64,000 bases of DNA from Castanea sativa (lineage: Eukaryota > Streptophyta > Magnoliopsida > Fagales > Fagaceae), in the NCBI RefSeq assembly GCF_040712315.1, contig NC_134020.1, forward strand, positions 14,217,751 to 14,281,750. Reading direction: 5' to 3'. The notes below the pieces were generated by a model. It was not told the origin of the DNA. It was given only the letters and a program-made list of their open reading frames with translations, and did no database searches. The translations under genes and the position numbers were made by a program. Below are positions 47,812-57,394 of the stretch, in pieces. Within the stretch, counting starts at the first letter, position 1. Each line of letters opens with the position of its first letter.

Positions 47812-48356
47812 TTAAAATTGTCACGCCCCGAACCCAACTATAAAGATAGGCACGTGACAACCGCCGACGCTTATAAAGTAAGCACCTTACAACCGTGCAA
47901 GACTTTCTTAGCAACTACAATTTATCCTAAAAAATTACATCAGATAAATCCAAAATACCTCAACAATTTCTTTATGAATAGATCTCTAATAATTTAATAG
48001 GAACAAAATCCAAAATTCATGTACATAATTCCAATTGGCCAAAAATTATAAAACTATTGGAAGATCATCCAATCCCAAAATCACTAAGCTTCTTTTCCTG
48101 CTCACAACACAATATCAAAGTTCCCAAAACTTGCTATTCTTCACAATCTGAAACTAGAGAGGGAAAAGGGGTGAGCTGACAACTCAATAAGTAACCAAAA
48201 TCCTAATAAGTTCTATTAAGCAATAGATTTGAAAAGTAATAAGATATAATATGAATCTTCAAAACTTATAATATACTATGGGTTTTCAAAATTACTAAAG
48301 AAGTTTTGTAGTCTTAAAATAATAAGTCGCAAATAGATCACATACTATAATCTTAC

Positions 48357-48808
48357 GGCGAAAATGGGCAAATGCCCATTTCGCACGAAAAAAAAAGGGC
48401 AAATGCCCCGTTTCCCAAACTAATTAGGGAAATGTCCCTCTTTTGAAACTTGATTTTCTCAAAATCGAGTTTCAAAAAAAAAAAATTCTACAGTCCTATA
48501 TCGACGTTTTAAGGAGCCTATAGTGATGTTTTAAGGACCTATAGTGGCGTTTGTAACTCGACCTCCATGAAATCGAGTTACATACAAGTTTTTTTTTTTT
48601 ACCTATAACTTGACTTCATGGAGCTCGAGTTACAAAACGCCGTTATAGGTCGTTAAAAATATCACTATAGGCTCCTTAAAACGTCGCTATAGGGCTTAAC
48701 TCGATTTTGAGAAAATTGAGCTTCAAAAGAGCATTTTCCTAATTAGTTTGGGAAAGGGGGCAACATACTGATTTTTTTTTGCGAAAAGGGCAAAAGCCCA
48801 TTTTGGCC
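48357..48808. mobile_element. Foldback Mutator-like (MULE) MITE, 452 bp
   Basis: Identical 10-bp duplications ATAATCTTAC lie at 48347-48356 and 48809-48818, and the left LTR-E has the empty site. Termini are inverted: GGCGAAAATGGGC at the left, and the complement of GCCCATTTTGGCC at the right. The inverted match extends inward through TTAGGGAAATG and TTTGAAAC-type blocks to a central part with GCGTTTGTAACTCG/CGAGTTACAAAACGC. A 9-11-bp duplication and long TIRs fit Mutator-like elements. It has no coding capacity. Confidence 0.85.
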
Positions 48809-49040
48809 ATAATCTTACAAATATAGCATAGATGGTTTAAAAAGTAGTCAATTTTCCATATATCAAAAGTTATAACTTATAATAGGTTCCAAAAATACAT
48901 AAGCAGTTTTAATGACTCAAAATAGTTCAAATACTCAAACATTTCCAAAATCAAATATGTAGTTCTAAGGATTCAAAATAGTTCAAATATTCAAACATAA
49001 TTCATATTCTTAACAATCTTATGACTATGGTCACGCTATA

Positions 49041-49819
49041 TCCTCATGACTAGGCATCAAAGTACCAATGAATAACCCACATTGGCTGGGTATTAGAGTA
49101 CTAATGAATAACCCCCATTGGTTTGGGTATCCGAATACCAATGAATAACCCTCATTGGCTGAGTATCAGAGTACCAATGAATAACCCCTATTGGCTGGGT
49201 ATCAGAATCAATTCATAGTCAGATTGTCCATAATCATATATATGAAATCATAGTTTCTAACAAAAATATATCTTATTCAAATACATATATATATAATCAT
49301 ATATTCAATATTCTTTGTGATATTTCTATATTCTTACTTTAAATCAATATAGCTAAAACAATAATTAAATAAAATAAATCTTATATTCAATGCTCACATA
49401 TATTTGTGAAAATTCTTTATTCTTTACTTTGCATCAGTATAGCTAAAAACAATTAAATAAAATACATCATATATTCAGTAATTAGATATATTTGTGATAA
49501 TTCTTTACTTGAAATCAGTAATACAATAGAAATAAAATTGTAACAACTGTAAACAATTTTCAGTAGTTGAAATATGCAAATTAAAACCAATTAGGATAAT
49601 GTTACTTACCTCTAAAAACCATATCAAAAGGAACTTCTACCTAACACTTCCTCTAAAATCCTTAGATATCACCTAAAATTTTTTTCAAATATCATTTACT
49701 TAATAATCCAATATTTTAAAAATAAAACTTATATGAATGTTTGGCTAGAAGAGAGACTATTAAAAATATCTGATAATTGCCCACTATTATCTCATAGTTA
49801 AAAATTTTCATATTCATCT
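49041..49819. other. Segment absent from the other LTR-E, with four tandem 36-bp units
   Basis: At 49066-49208 four units share the core AGTACCAATGAATAACCC followed by ATTGGCTGGGTAT. The rest is AT-rich. It may be original LTR-E sequence deleted from the left LTR, or part of another element. No gene is seen. Confidence 0.5.
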
Positions 49820-50044
49820 GACCCTTGCCAACCAGGTACGATGACCTACCAGAAGGACTTACGCGAAGCAGTCGGCGACGAGGGGACCTCCAACCAATGG
49901 GTCGGTTTGATACCTATCAGAGTCGACGAGGGTGTACCCCGTAAAAGGGACAGCCAACGCCCAGTAGGAGGAGAGCTTCACCATACCCCTATAGGGTAAT
50001 GAGAGTTCCTACTACGACAGAGAGGCTCAAAAAGAGCTTCAATC

Positions 50045-50057
50045 GGCTATGATACCA
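50045..50057 (-). other. tRNA-iMet primer-binding site of the left viral-like copy
   Basis: GGCTATGATACCA is the complement of TGGTATCATAGCC, one base off the usual caulimovirid/copia PBS. It lies about 290 bases downstream of the TATA box. Confidence 0.7.
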
Positions 50058-50342
50058 ATATGGGGTAAGTTACAAGCTAAGGCCGGATGTGGCCATGTGT
50101 GGAAAATACAAATAAAGGCCGGCTAAGGCCATGATATTACAAATATGGAAATATGATAGTGCCATCTGATTACAAGGCTAAGGGTTGTAAAGAGGAGGCA
50201 AAGCTGAGAAATTAAACTCTTGGCTGGAAGAGGAGGGAATTTTGGAGTTGCTGAAGTTGCTCCTAAAATTGGACCTCTGAGGTTGCTAACACAATTGTTG
50301 CTAATACAATTGGACCTGATGAAGACTGGAGTCTTGGCTTCC

Positions 50343-50349
50343 TTATATA
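50343..50349 (-). promoter_or_regulatory. TATA box of the left viral-like promoter
   Basis: The minus strand reads CCTATATAAGGAAGCCAAG. Upstream, the GAACAGTAACTTTTACTGTTC palindromic stretch (about 50471-50491) may be an enhancer. Confidence 0.65.
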
Positions 50350-50699
50350 GGCTGGATGGAGCCTTGGATGCTGGCTGAAGACTGCTGAAATTACGGAGAG
50401 TGAATTGCTTTTACTGAGGTGAAAGCTGTTTCCACCGAAAGCAATAGTAATTCTAGATGATTGTGTCGGTGAACAGTAACTTTTACTGTTCCAATGAATA
50501 GTGCTTTGTCCCCTTGCTTTTTCGGATTTGGTCACTGTTGAAATAGTAACCTGTCGGGGAATTTGCTGGGTGTTGGTACTGTTTATGATGCGGGTACTGT
50601 TCATATCAGTGGCTGGTGCTGACTCTGAATAGTAACCAGATTGTGATCTTATCCTGAGTTGCTGGGTCAGGACGCTTTAGTCAGTATCAGGAGCATCTG

Positions 50700-51263
50700 A
50701 TGGATATCCATCATAGGGATCCATGGGGGATCGTCATCACAATCGTGCTCGTGATATCTGGCATAGTGGTTGCAGAGTCCACAGTAGAGAAAAGGTTCAT
50801 GCACAGGCTTCTTTTCTGTAAGGAACTCTCTAGGGTTATCAGTACCAAGCTTCTTGAGATTTCTGATGGCGGAGTCATATGGTCGTCTTCCAAAAACATA
50901 GATCCTATCCGTAGAACCTATAAAACGGTAATCCTTCCATAGATCCTAGCTGATGTCAATAATTTGGTTGTTGAAGTAGTTCCTTCAGCGTTCTGCTAGG
51001 GCATCAGGGTATCTGTATGAAACATATGTGTACCCTTCATACCATGGGTCCTGATAAGTAAAACCATTAATGAGGACAAGATGCTTTGAGGGATGAACTT
51101 CCATCCAGTTTTCTTTGTCCCATCTTGGTAATGTACTCCAACATCTGATAGAAACAATAGGGCTGTTGACTTGCTTGACAGCATTTTGGATGATCTGGGG
51201 TAGTTGGCTAATTTGGTCATGACTTGTTAGCTTGATAAGTCTGATGAAAACGAATTCAAACAT
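50700..51263 (-). pseudogene. Viral-like ORF with C-terminal Cys/His motif, left copy
   Basis: The frame starts at ATG 51263, immediately after the TAA of the previous ORF (TAAATG), an arrangement known in caulimovirids. It is broken by TGA at about 50985 (right copy has TGG there) and by TAG shortly after, at about 50948. The same frame then continues to the Cys/His motif (about 50750-50810) and ends near 50700. Compared with the right copy it has about 65 more N-terminal residues. I do not recognise the protein family. Confidence 0.5.
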
Positions 51264-51835
51264 TTATGAGAGCCAAGTAGGATCTCTTTCATCTTCGTCT
51301 GTTTCATCTTCATAGTTGACCAAAAGTCCCGGGAAGGGATGCCTGTTCTCATATACTCTGGAGCTGCTCCCAAAGTATTCTTCCCATGCGGCTTGCACTA
51401 GGATATTATCAATATCATCTGGATTAGGAATAGTGGTTGTGACCAGCATTTTGAATTGTTCATACCAAAGATTCAGGCTTTCGTACATAACCTTGCTTTT
51501 CAGAATACGAGATTGTAAATCTGAAGGCAAGTTGGCAGTGGCACTTCTTAGAGTAGCCCGAGTCTTAAGACTGAGCCTAGCATAATCAGTGCCCATGATT
51601 GTCATTCTATCCATTGAATGGATATCCTCTTTGCCAGAGAGTTGACTGGCTAAGACCTCATTCATAGCCTCAAGGTTAACTAAGTGAATTTCTAGTGCTT
51701 TGAGGGTTTTTTGGAAAAGGTCTTGATTTGATTTGGTGTAGGCAAATTGAAGGCTATCAAGGAGACATTTAATGGAGTAGGGTAAGTCTGTGTATGCTCC
51801 ATAATCAAGGAGACATTTAATGGAGTAGGGTAAAT
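51264..51835 (-). pseudogene. Viral-like upstream ORF, C-terminal part
   Basis: An open minus-strand frame runs from the edge near 51832 to TAA just before 51263. It is alpha-helix rich by composition, ends in an acidic DETDEDERDPTW tail and contains a short 30-base tandem duplication at its start (51758-51787 against 51803-51832). No N-terminus is present. I do not recognise its family. It may be the end of a larger polyprotein. Confidence 0.45.
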
Positions 51836-52902
51836 TTACCTATACAATTTGATAATAATAGGTGCAAAATGGATTGGTATAGAATTTTCAGAGCCCATTT
51901 CTTTAAATTGGCCCAAGTATTATTACAGACTAAACTCTAAACTTTATCCATATGGAGGCTTCTAAGCTAACTTCCAAGCTGTGGACTTTAAAGTTACTAA
52001 AAATTAGAACATTATTCATATTTGATTAAAATTATGATGAGTGAAACCTATTAACTCTTACAAAAAAAAAAAAATAGAAGAGTCTTTAAGCACGTGCTTA
52101 AAGACTAGTAGAATGGTGTGACGAGCAATTGTAAAAGGAAGTGGATGTGAAATGGCATGTCAGCCCAAAATCCTTAATGCATTCCGTATCATAGATGAGG
52201 TGAGGAGTTGAGGGCAAATGACACATGTCAATCTTTTTCTAACTGAATATTGATTTTCTCAAACACTCAATCAAATTACAATATAAATACGGAACGTGAC
52301 CAATAGGCTAGAGTCTAAACCAAACTATAAAATTAATGCAGAACATGCTTTACCAAAAGGATTAAAGAAGCTAGAAATTGAGGAATGACTAAGACCAACC
52401 CAACCAATTTGCACCCCTGACCCCTTCAACAGCTCTAGGAATTTAGAACACTACCTGAAAAAAAAAAAAAAAAAAAAAGCAAGAGCACCCTATAGAATAT
52501 TATTTTATATATATTGATTGCTTTTTATTATTACTATTATTTTTCCTATTAAGATCTAGTTCTATGTATGAAGAAAAAAAAAAAAAGCAAGAAAGATTAT
52601 TCAATTCGTGTTACATGGGCATGATCACAGTAAAAGAAGTAATAAACAAAATGAAATAAAAAGACAAAAGAATGACGTGGATAACGAACCCGTAAAGGAG
52701 GGAAAAACCGGGAAAAAGCAAGGACAAACCTTGACGAGAGGGCATGGAATCAGAAACAAAAACTCTCTCCCACCACTGTCACTGCAATAACAAAAATCAA
52801 AATCAAAAAAATCAAAAACCCAAATAGTAGAAATAATAACAAACAGTACACTATTACAAAAATTTCAAAAAACCGCACTCACACCTCAAAAAGCAAACAA
52901 AC
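51836..52902. other. Spacer between inverted viral-like copies
   Basis: AT-rich sequence with poly(A) runs near 52060, 52460 and 52570. It matches nothing else in the window that I could see. A small open frame at 52608-52790 is basic and low complexity and is probably fortuitous. Confidence 0.4.
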
Positions 52903-52959
52903 CGTATTATTTCTATCAGATGTTGGAGTACATTACCAAGATGGGACAAAGAAAACTGG

Positions 52960-53382
52960 ATGGAAGTCCATCCCTCAAAGCATCTTGTCCTCATTAATGG
53001 TTTTACTTATCAGGACCCATGGTTTGAAGGGTACACATATGTTTCATACAGATACCCTGATGCCCTAGCAGAACACTGGAGGAACTACTTCAACAACCAA
53101 ATTATTGACATCAGCCAAGATCTATGGAAGGATTACCATTTTATAGGTTCTACGGATAGGATCTATGTTTTTGGAAGACGACCATATGACTCTGCCATCA
53201 GAAATCTCAAGAAGCATGGTACTGATAACTCTAGAGAGTTCCTTACAGAAAAGAAGCCTGAACCTCTTCTCTACTGTGGACTCTGCAATCACTATGCCAA
53301 ATATCACGAGCACGATTGTAATGAAAATTCCCCATGGGATCCTAATGATGGATATCCATCAGATGCTCCTAGTACTGACTAA
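52960..53382 (+). CDS. Viral-like ORF fragment, 140 codons, open
   Basis: The frame is open from before 52960 to the TAA at 53380-53382. The left copy shows that the true start lies upstream and is lost here, so the first ATG is internal. Near the C-terminus is CGLCNHYAKYHEHDC (CX2C…HXHXC), a possible zinc-binding motif, followed by an acidic, proline-rich tail. Unlike the left copy it has no internal stop. It ends about 300 bases before the TATA box. Function is unknown. It could be an expressed remnant only if a promoter lies upstream, and I see none. Confidence 0.45.
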   Translation: MEVHPSKHLVLINGFTYQDPWFEGYTYVSYRYPDALAEHWRNYFNNQIIDISQDLWKDYHFIGSTDRIYVFGRRPYDSAIRNLKKHGTDNSREFLTEKKPEPLLYCGLCNHYAKYHEHDCNENSPWDPNDGYPSDAPSTD

Positions 53383-53683
53383 AGCATCCTGACCCAGCAA
53401 CTCAGGATAAGATCACAATCCGATTACTATTTAGAATCAGCACCAGCCACTGATATGAACAGTACCCGCACCCAGCAGATTCCCCGACAGGTTACTATTT
53501 CGACAGTGACCAAATCCGGAAAAGCAAGGGGACAAAGCACTATTCATGAACAGTAAAAGTTACTGTTCACAATCATTCAGAATTACTATTGCTTTCAGTG
53601 GAAACAGCTTTCACCTCAATAAAAGTAATTTACTCTCCGTAATTTCAGCAGTCTTCAGCTAGCATCCAAGGCTCCATCCAGCC

Positions 53684-53690
53684 TATATAA
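53684..53690 (+). promoter_or_regulatory. TATA box of the right viral-like promoter
   Basis: TATATAA occurs in GCCTATATAAGGAAGCCAAG, nearly identical to the left copy. Upstream (about 53550-53580) lies the AACAGTAAAAGTTACTGTT palindrome. It would drive transcription rightward into 53700-54050 and beyond. Confidence 0.65.
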
Positions 53691-53980
53691 GGAAGCCAAG
53701 ACTCCAGTCTTCAGCAGGTCCAATTATATTAGCAACAATTGTGTTAGCAACCTCAGAGGTCCAATTTTAGGAGCAACTTCAGCAACTCCAAAATTCCCTC
53801 CTCTTCCAGCCAAGAGTTTATCTTTCTCAGCTTTGCCTCCTCTTTACAACCCTTAGCATTGTAATCAGATGGCACTATCATATTTTCATATTTGTAATAT
53901 CATGGCCTCAGCCGGCCTTTATTTGTATTTTCCGCACATGGCCACATCCGGCCTTAGCTTATAACTTACCCCCCTTTTGG

Positions 53981-53985
53981 TATAT

Positions 53986-54050
<65 letters not shown>
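53981..54050. repeat. (TA)n microsatellite at the viral-like PBS
   Basis: About 70 bases of TA with one AAATA interruption start right inside the PBS sequence TGGTAT. Confidence 0.95.
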
Positions 54051-54053
<3 letters not shown>

Positions 54054-54275
54054 CCTCCACTTTCGGCCACTAATAGTACCTAGGGATAAAGCCTATAGAT
54101 ACACCATAGGTATAGCCATATAGGGTCAAAAGTACACCACCTAATCTTCTATATGTGTGCTCTTATAATTTTTTTTTTTTTAATCTCCATTCACCCCTAG
54201 TTCTCTTTGAGATTAGGACAAAACTAGGAAAATAAAAAGTACTATATTCTATGTCATACAAAATCAAGCCTACAC
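54051..54275. other. Unassigned segment
   Basis: Sequence between the microsatellite and the return to LTR-E sequence at 54276 (GGACACAGAGAAAATAAATC). I see nothing identifiable. Confidence 0.4.
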
Positions 54276-54669
54276 GGACACAGAGAAAATAAATCAAATT
54301 CCTTCTTCGTTTACATCGTTAATCTCATATATATATATAAACAATCTTACTATTGGCCAAAATATCTACTAAAAAAAGAAATACTCTAATTCCAAATAAA
54401 TCTTAGATTTGACAAGAAAGAGATTCTTAGGCTCTTACCTCAATTGTGCAGTCAAACTTTCTCTACTTCAGTCCTTTGGGTAATCTCCTCTCTCAAAATA
54501 TCTCTCCATATACGGTGACTTAATAAACTTATATATAACTAGGGTTTCAACCTTATTTTTTAAAAACTCCCTTATAATTATAAATTATAAAATTGGCCCC
54601 ATAAAATAAATTTACTTAAATACCCCTCCTTTTAAATCCTTTTTTTTTTTTTTTTTTTCTGGTATTACA

Positions 54670-55540
54670 ATTCTCATTATTAATGCTATCATGGTAACTC
54701 TTACCAAAAAAAGAAAAAAAAAGAAACAATTTGTGACTCTTCCTTTAGCCTAAGTAATAATGACATAGCACTGTTGGGAGGTTAACATTACACTTAGTCT
54801 AGTATACACCATTGCCTAGACTCTATGTGAGTCACCAAGTAACTCCACAGTAGTGTGGTCGTTTTCAATGTAAAAACACATTTCATCCCTCATTAAGAAG
54901 TTTAACATATAGTACCATAAATTAAGCACCCTCTGTAGGGAGCAAGGCATATATGCCAAGGCGAGGTGCCTAATCACACTACTATAAACAGACAATAGAG
55001 GCCGTGAGACTCAACCCTTGAATCTTTCTCCCACTAGAAATTTTAAAACAAGTGGATTGTCATGAAATCATTATGATCTTATCACAATTTTAACCCTACA
55101 TATCAAATGTGTTTAATTGTTTAAATTTGATGTGATCTGACTAAGTCATGTCACAATAGCGTAACAAACATTCACATAATCACAAAGAAGTTTAATCATG
55201 TAGTCTGTGAAGTAAATACCCTCTGCATGGAATGCAAAGCTCAAGGCCAAGACAAGGTACCTACTCACATTACAATAAAAGGGTTGTTTTGAATCAAACA
55301 CTCCCACCTGTTATTTGGGTTTTCTTTAGATTATTGTGATCTCATCACAATTTATAACCTTGCTCTTGTTAAAGACTCTAATCTCTTTAAAGTCACTAAC
55401 TAAAATGGAAGTCCTAAACTATTTAGGATTCCATATAATCTAATGGATCAAAAATTAGTTATAAAGAACTCTATCCTTAACTTACTTGATAAAAGATTCT
55501 AATCTCATTAGAAATTGTAAGGTTGAATTTATTCAACAAG
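54670..55540 (-). pseudogene. Copia leader remnant (minus-strand host element), part 3
   Basis: After the ATTCT duplication the minus strand follows the plus-strand copia region 40380 back to about 39450 (for example GTCACCAAGTAACTCC against its complement at 40230). It ends near 55540 where LTR-D begins. It is non-coding. Confidence 0.75.
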
Positions 55541-56467
55541 TTTCTTACGTCTAGATCTCGCGAGTGGCTCTCGAATGGTGGCTTGCCAGAAATGCCACAT
55601 GTGTGAAGCATGAAAGCAACTGAAGCGTTATGACAAATGGAGCAGTACAGGACAAAATTTACATTTTGGCCAGGCAGTTATTTCGCGACTGAAACTCGCA
55701 ACAAGTCCCAGTCATAAGTCAAGTAGCCAAAACACACTGTTTTGCAAAAAATTGACTTTTCGCATTCCATCTCATACCCTACTATAAATACCCTTATACC
55801 CACGAAATGTAGGTGTGGCTCTTGAGAGAAAAACCCTAAGAGAGGTTTCTACAACACACCCAGAGAGCTACTCATTCTTAGAGAGAAATCTTTGTAGTCT
55901 CTTCTCCTTCCCTCTCCTATTGTTATACCCATTGAGAGGAGATTTTTACCCAAATACAACCCACAACTATTCAAAGTGTAGAGTGTTTTGGAGTTTGGGA
56001 AGCTTTAGGGATATGCCAAAAGAAGCCGGTGAGGCTTGGCGGATACAATTGGGAGTATTGCAGGATCCAAAAAGTTAGAGAAGACATGACTCTGAGGAGG
56101 GCTCAAGTACATTGGGTAGACTAGGCTTGAAGGGTCTTTTGTTATTTGTGTACTCCAACTTTATCCTCTAGTGGATCATTTTATCGCTTGGAGGGCGGCG
56201 GAGAGGTTTTTTGCTAAGTTCTTTGGTTTCCTCTTCGATAACATGTGCCGGTGTTATCCTTGTGTTTGTATCTATCTTCCCATACTCTTTAACCTTTAAT
56301 TGCTACTGTGTTTGTGATCAATTATGTGTTAAAGTAGTTTGCCAATTTTAGTATTGCTTATATTTCATATTCCGCACATATATTGTTTGAATATAAGCTT
56401 GCTTTGGTTATTTTGAAATTGGGGGTCTAAACATTCACTAGTATTTTACACACTAATTGAGCTTTAA
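55541..56467 (+). mobile_element. LTR-D (copia), 5' LTR, start undefined
   Basis: A TATA box (TATAAATA, 55783-55790) is followed by a C/T-rich leader and then, at 56470, a PBS. The right end is therefore a 5' LTR end. The left end cannot be placed exactly, because no second copy is present. CTCGCGAG and TTCGCGAC words lie upstream of the TATA box. Confidence 0.6.
55783..55790 (+). promoter_or_regulatory. TATA box of LTR-D
   Basis: TATAAATA in ACTATAAATACCC, about 690 bases before the PBS. Confidence 0.55.
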
Positions 56468-56469
56468 AT

Positions 56470-56484
56470 TGGTATCAGAGCGGG
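56470..56484 (+). other. Primer-binding site, tRNA-iMet type
   Basis: TGGTATCAGAGCGGG follows the LTR-D end. Confidence 0.85.
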
Positions 56485-56528
56485 TACACTTGTTGTGGTT
56501 TAAATACTTAAGTGTGATCCTAGACCCC

Positions 56529-57322
56529 TTGTGCTTGTTTGCCATAGATAGTGCTTTGTATGCTTCTATGCATGTTTTGGATGTTGATGACATGCCATGT
56601 GTTTGTGCAAATGCCTCTATGAGTGATAATCCTCATGATTATGATGCTATGTTACATGAATTTTTGGGTGTTGTTGATATTCCTAACGTCAAACTCTTGA
56701 AGAAAAAGGCTAAGAAGTTTCATAAGAATTTGAGCAAGTTATTTTGTGAGAAGGATGATTTGATTGCTAAGCTCAATGAATCCAGCAAATTCGTTGAAAA
56801 ATATAAGAAACTTGCTAAAAATTCTCTTGAAAGCTAAAAGAGTTTGAATTTTTGAATATGGACTTGTATGCTAAACTTGTTTGGTCAAACAAACTTGTTG
56901 ATGAGCTAAAATGTGAAAATGAATCTCTTAAGATACATACCAAGTGTTTGATTGCTGAACCTATTGCTAAAAATGATGAAAAAATTTGTTGCAATCATGT
57001 TGTGGTACCCGATTTTGTGCCTATTGTGTGTTCTACCTCAAAGGACAAATCGGTATACATTCCTCCACACAAAAGAAATCAAAAGGTGGAGAGAAAGTCT
57101 CTTAAGCCAAAGCCTCCATTTAGGTCTCAACTTAAGGTTTTGGATGGATGTAAGTTTGTTCCAACTTGCCACCATTGTGGTGTGATTAGTCATATAAGAC
57201 CTCAATGTCCTATGTTGAAGAGAGAACAAAACCATGTTGCTAGATCCCCTCCCAAAAAGTCTAGTGGACCTAAACACATTGTTTGTCACCATTGTGGTGC
57301 TTTTGGTCATCAAAGACCTCAT

Positions 57323-57324
<2 letters not shown>
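56529..57324 (+). pseudogene. gag: Copia gag with zinc knuckle, truncated by (TA)n
   Basis: The reading starts near 56529-56571 (MHVLDVDDMPCVCANASMSD), continues through a Lys-rich coiled-coil-like stretch (KKKAKKFHKNLSKLFCEKDD), shifts frame near 56834, and resumes with NKLVDELKCENESLK and DKSVYIPPHKRNQKVERKSL. A CX2CX4HX4C zinc knuckle follows (CHHCGVISHIRPQC, about 57168-57209). A second knuckle, CHHCGAFGHQRPHQ, loses its last cysteine where the TA repeat begins. Gag of this type binds element RNA. Protease, integrase and RT are absent. Confidence 0.85.

Positions 57325-57393
<69 letters not shown>
57325..57393. repeat. (TA)n microsatellite at the gag break
   Basis: About 69 bases of pure TA replace the rest of the gag gene. 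The Tyr-Ile repeats read through it on either strand are artefacts. Confidence 0.95.

Positions 57394-57394
<1 letters not shown>

Larger units (their letters stand above)
49820..51835 (-). mobile_element. Endogenous caulimovirid-like fragment, left copy (minus strand)
   Basis: On the minus strand the order is two abutting ORFs (about 51832-51264, then 51263 to about 50700), an intergenic promoter with TATA at 50343-50349, a transcribed region of about 290 bases, a tRNA-iMet PBS (50045-50057) and a leader to about 49820. ORFs directly upstream of a promoter-plus-PBS block, without LTRs or PPT, is the layout of a circular pararetrovirus genome. The TATA context CTATATAAGGAAG equals the core of the cauliflower mosaic virus 35S promoter. 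RT, movement and capsid genes are absent. It is an old, broken copy. A retrotransposon origin is the main alternative. Confidence 0.55.
52903..53980 (+). mobile_element. Endogenous caulimovirid-like fragment, right copy (plus strand)
   Basis: It is the inverted counterpart of about 50055-51175. It contains the second half of the viral-like ORF, the full intergenic promoter (TATA 53684-53690) and the transcribed region, and stops inside the PBS (TGGTAT at 53978-53983), where a (TA)n run takes over. It is transcribed away from the left copy, so the pair is divergent. Confidence 0.55.
33920..54669 (-). mobile_element. LTR-E retroelement, minus strand, 20.75 kb with nested insertions
   Basis: ATTCT duplications (33915-33919 and 54670-54674) flank a unit with TGTCACGCCCCGAA at the start of both LTRs and GGTATTACA at both ends. 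A PBS complement at 47800-47811 next to the right LTR shows the element reads leftward. Without its insertions the internal region is only about 2.4 kb (36491-37369 and 46342-47818) with no coding sequence, so it was non-autonomous. The GGGGCGTGACA end and PBS spacing resemble Ty3/gypsy LTRs. Nested within are two solo or full LTR-A elements, a MULE and viral-like fragments. Confidence 0.9.
47819..54669 (-). repeat. LTR-E, right LTR (genetic 5' LTR), with large insertions
   Basis: It begins TGTCACGCCCCGAA and ends GGTATTACA, followed by the ATTCT duplication. LTR sequence is recognisable at 47819-48356, 48819-49040 and 54276-54669. A foldback MULE and a 5.2-kb block containing viral-like sequence interrupt it. 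Confidence 0.85.

Noticed and set aside
50700..50942. Plus-strand ORF opposite the left viral-like ORF, and its mirror at 53122-53313.
   Set aside because: These are antisense shadows of the viral-like ORF; the mirror image in both copies follows from the inverted repeat.
52608..52790. Sixty-codon lysine-rich ORF between the viral-like copies.
   Set aside because: Low complexity from A-rich DNA, no motif, no promoter context.
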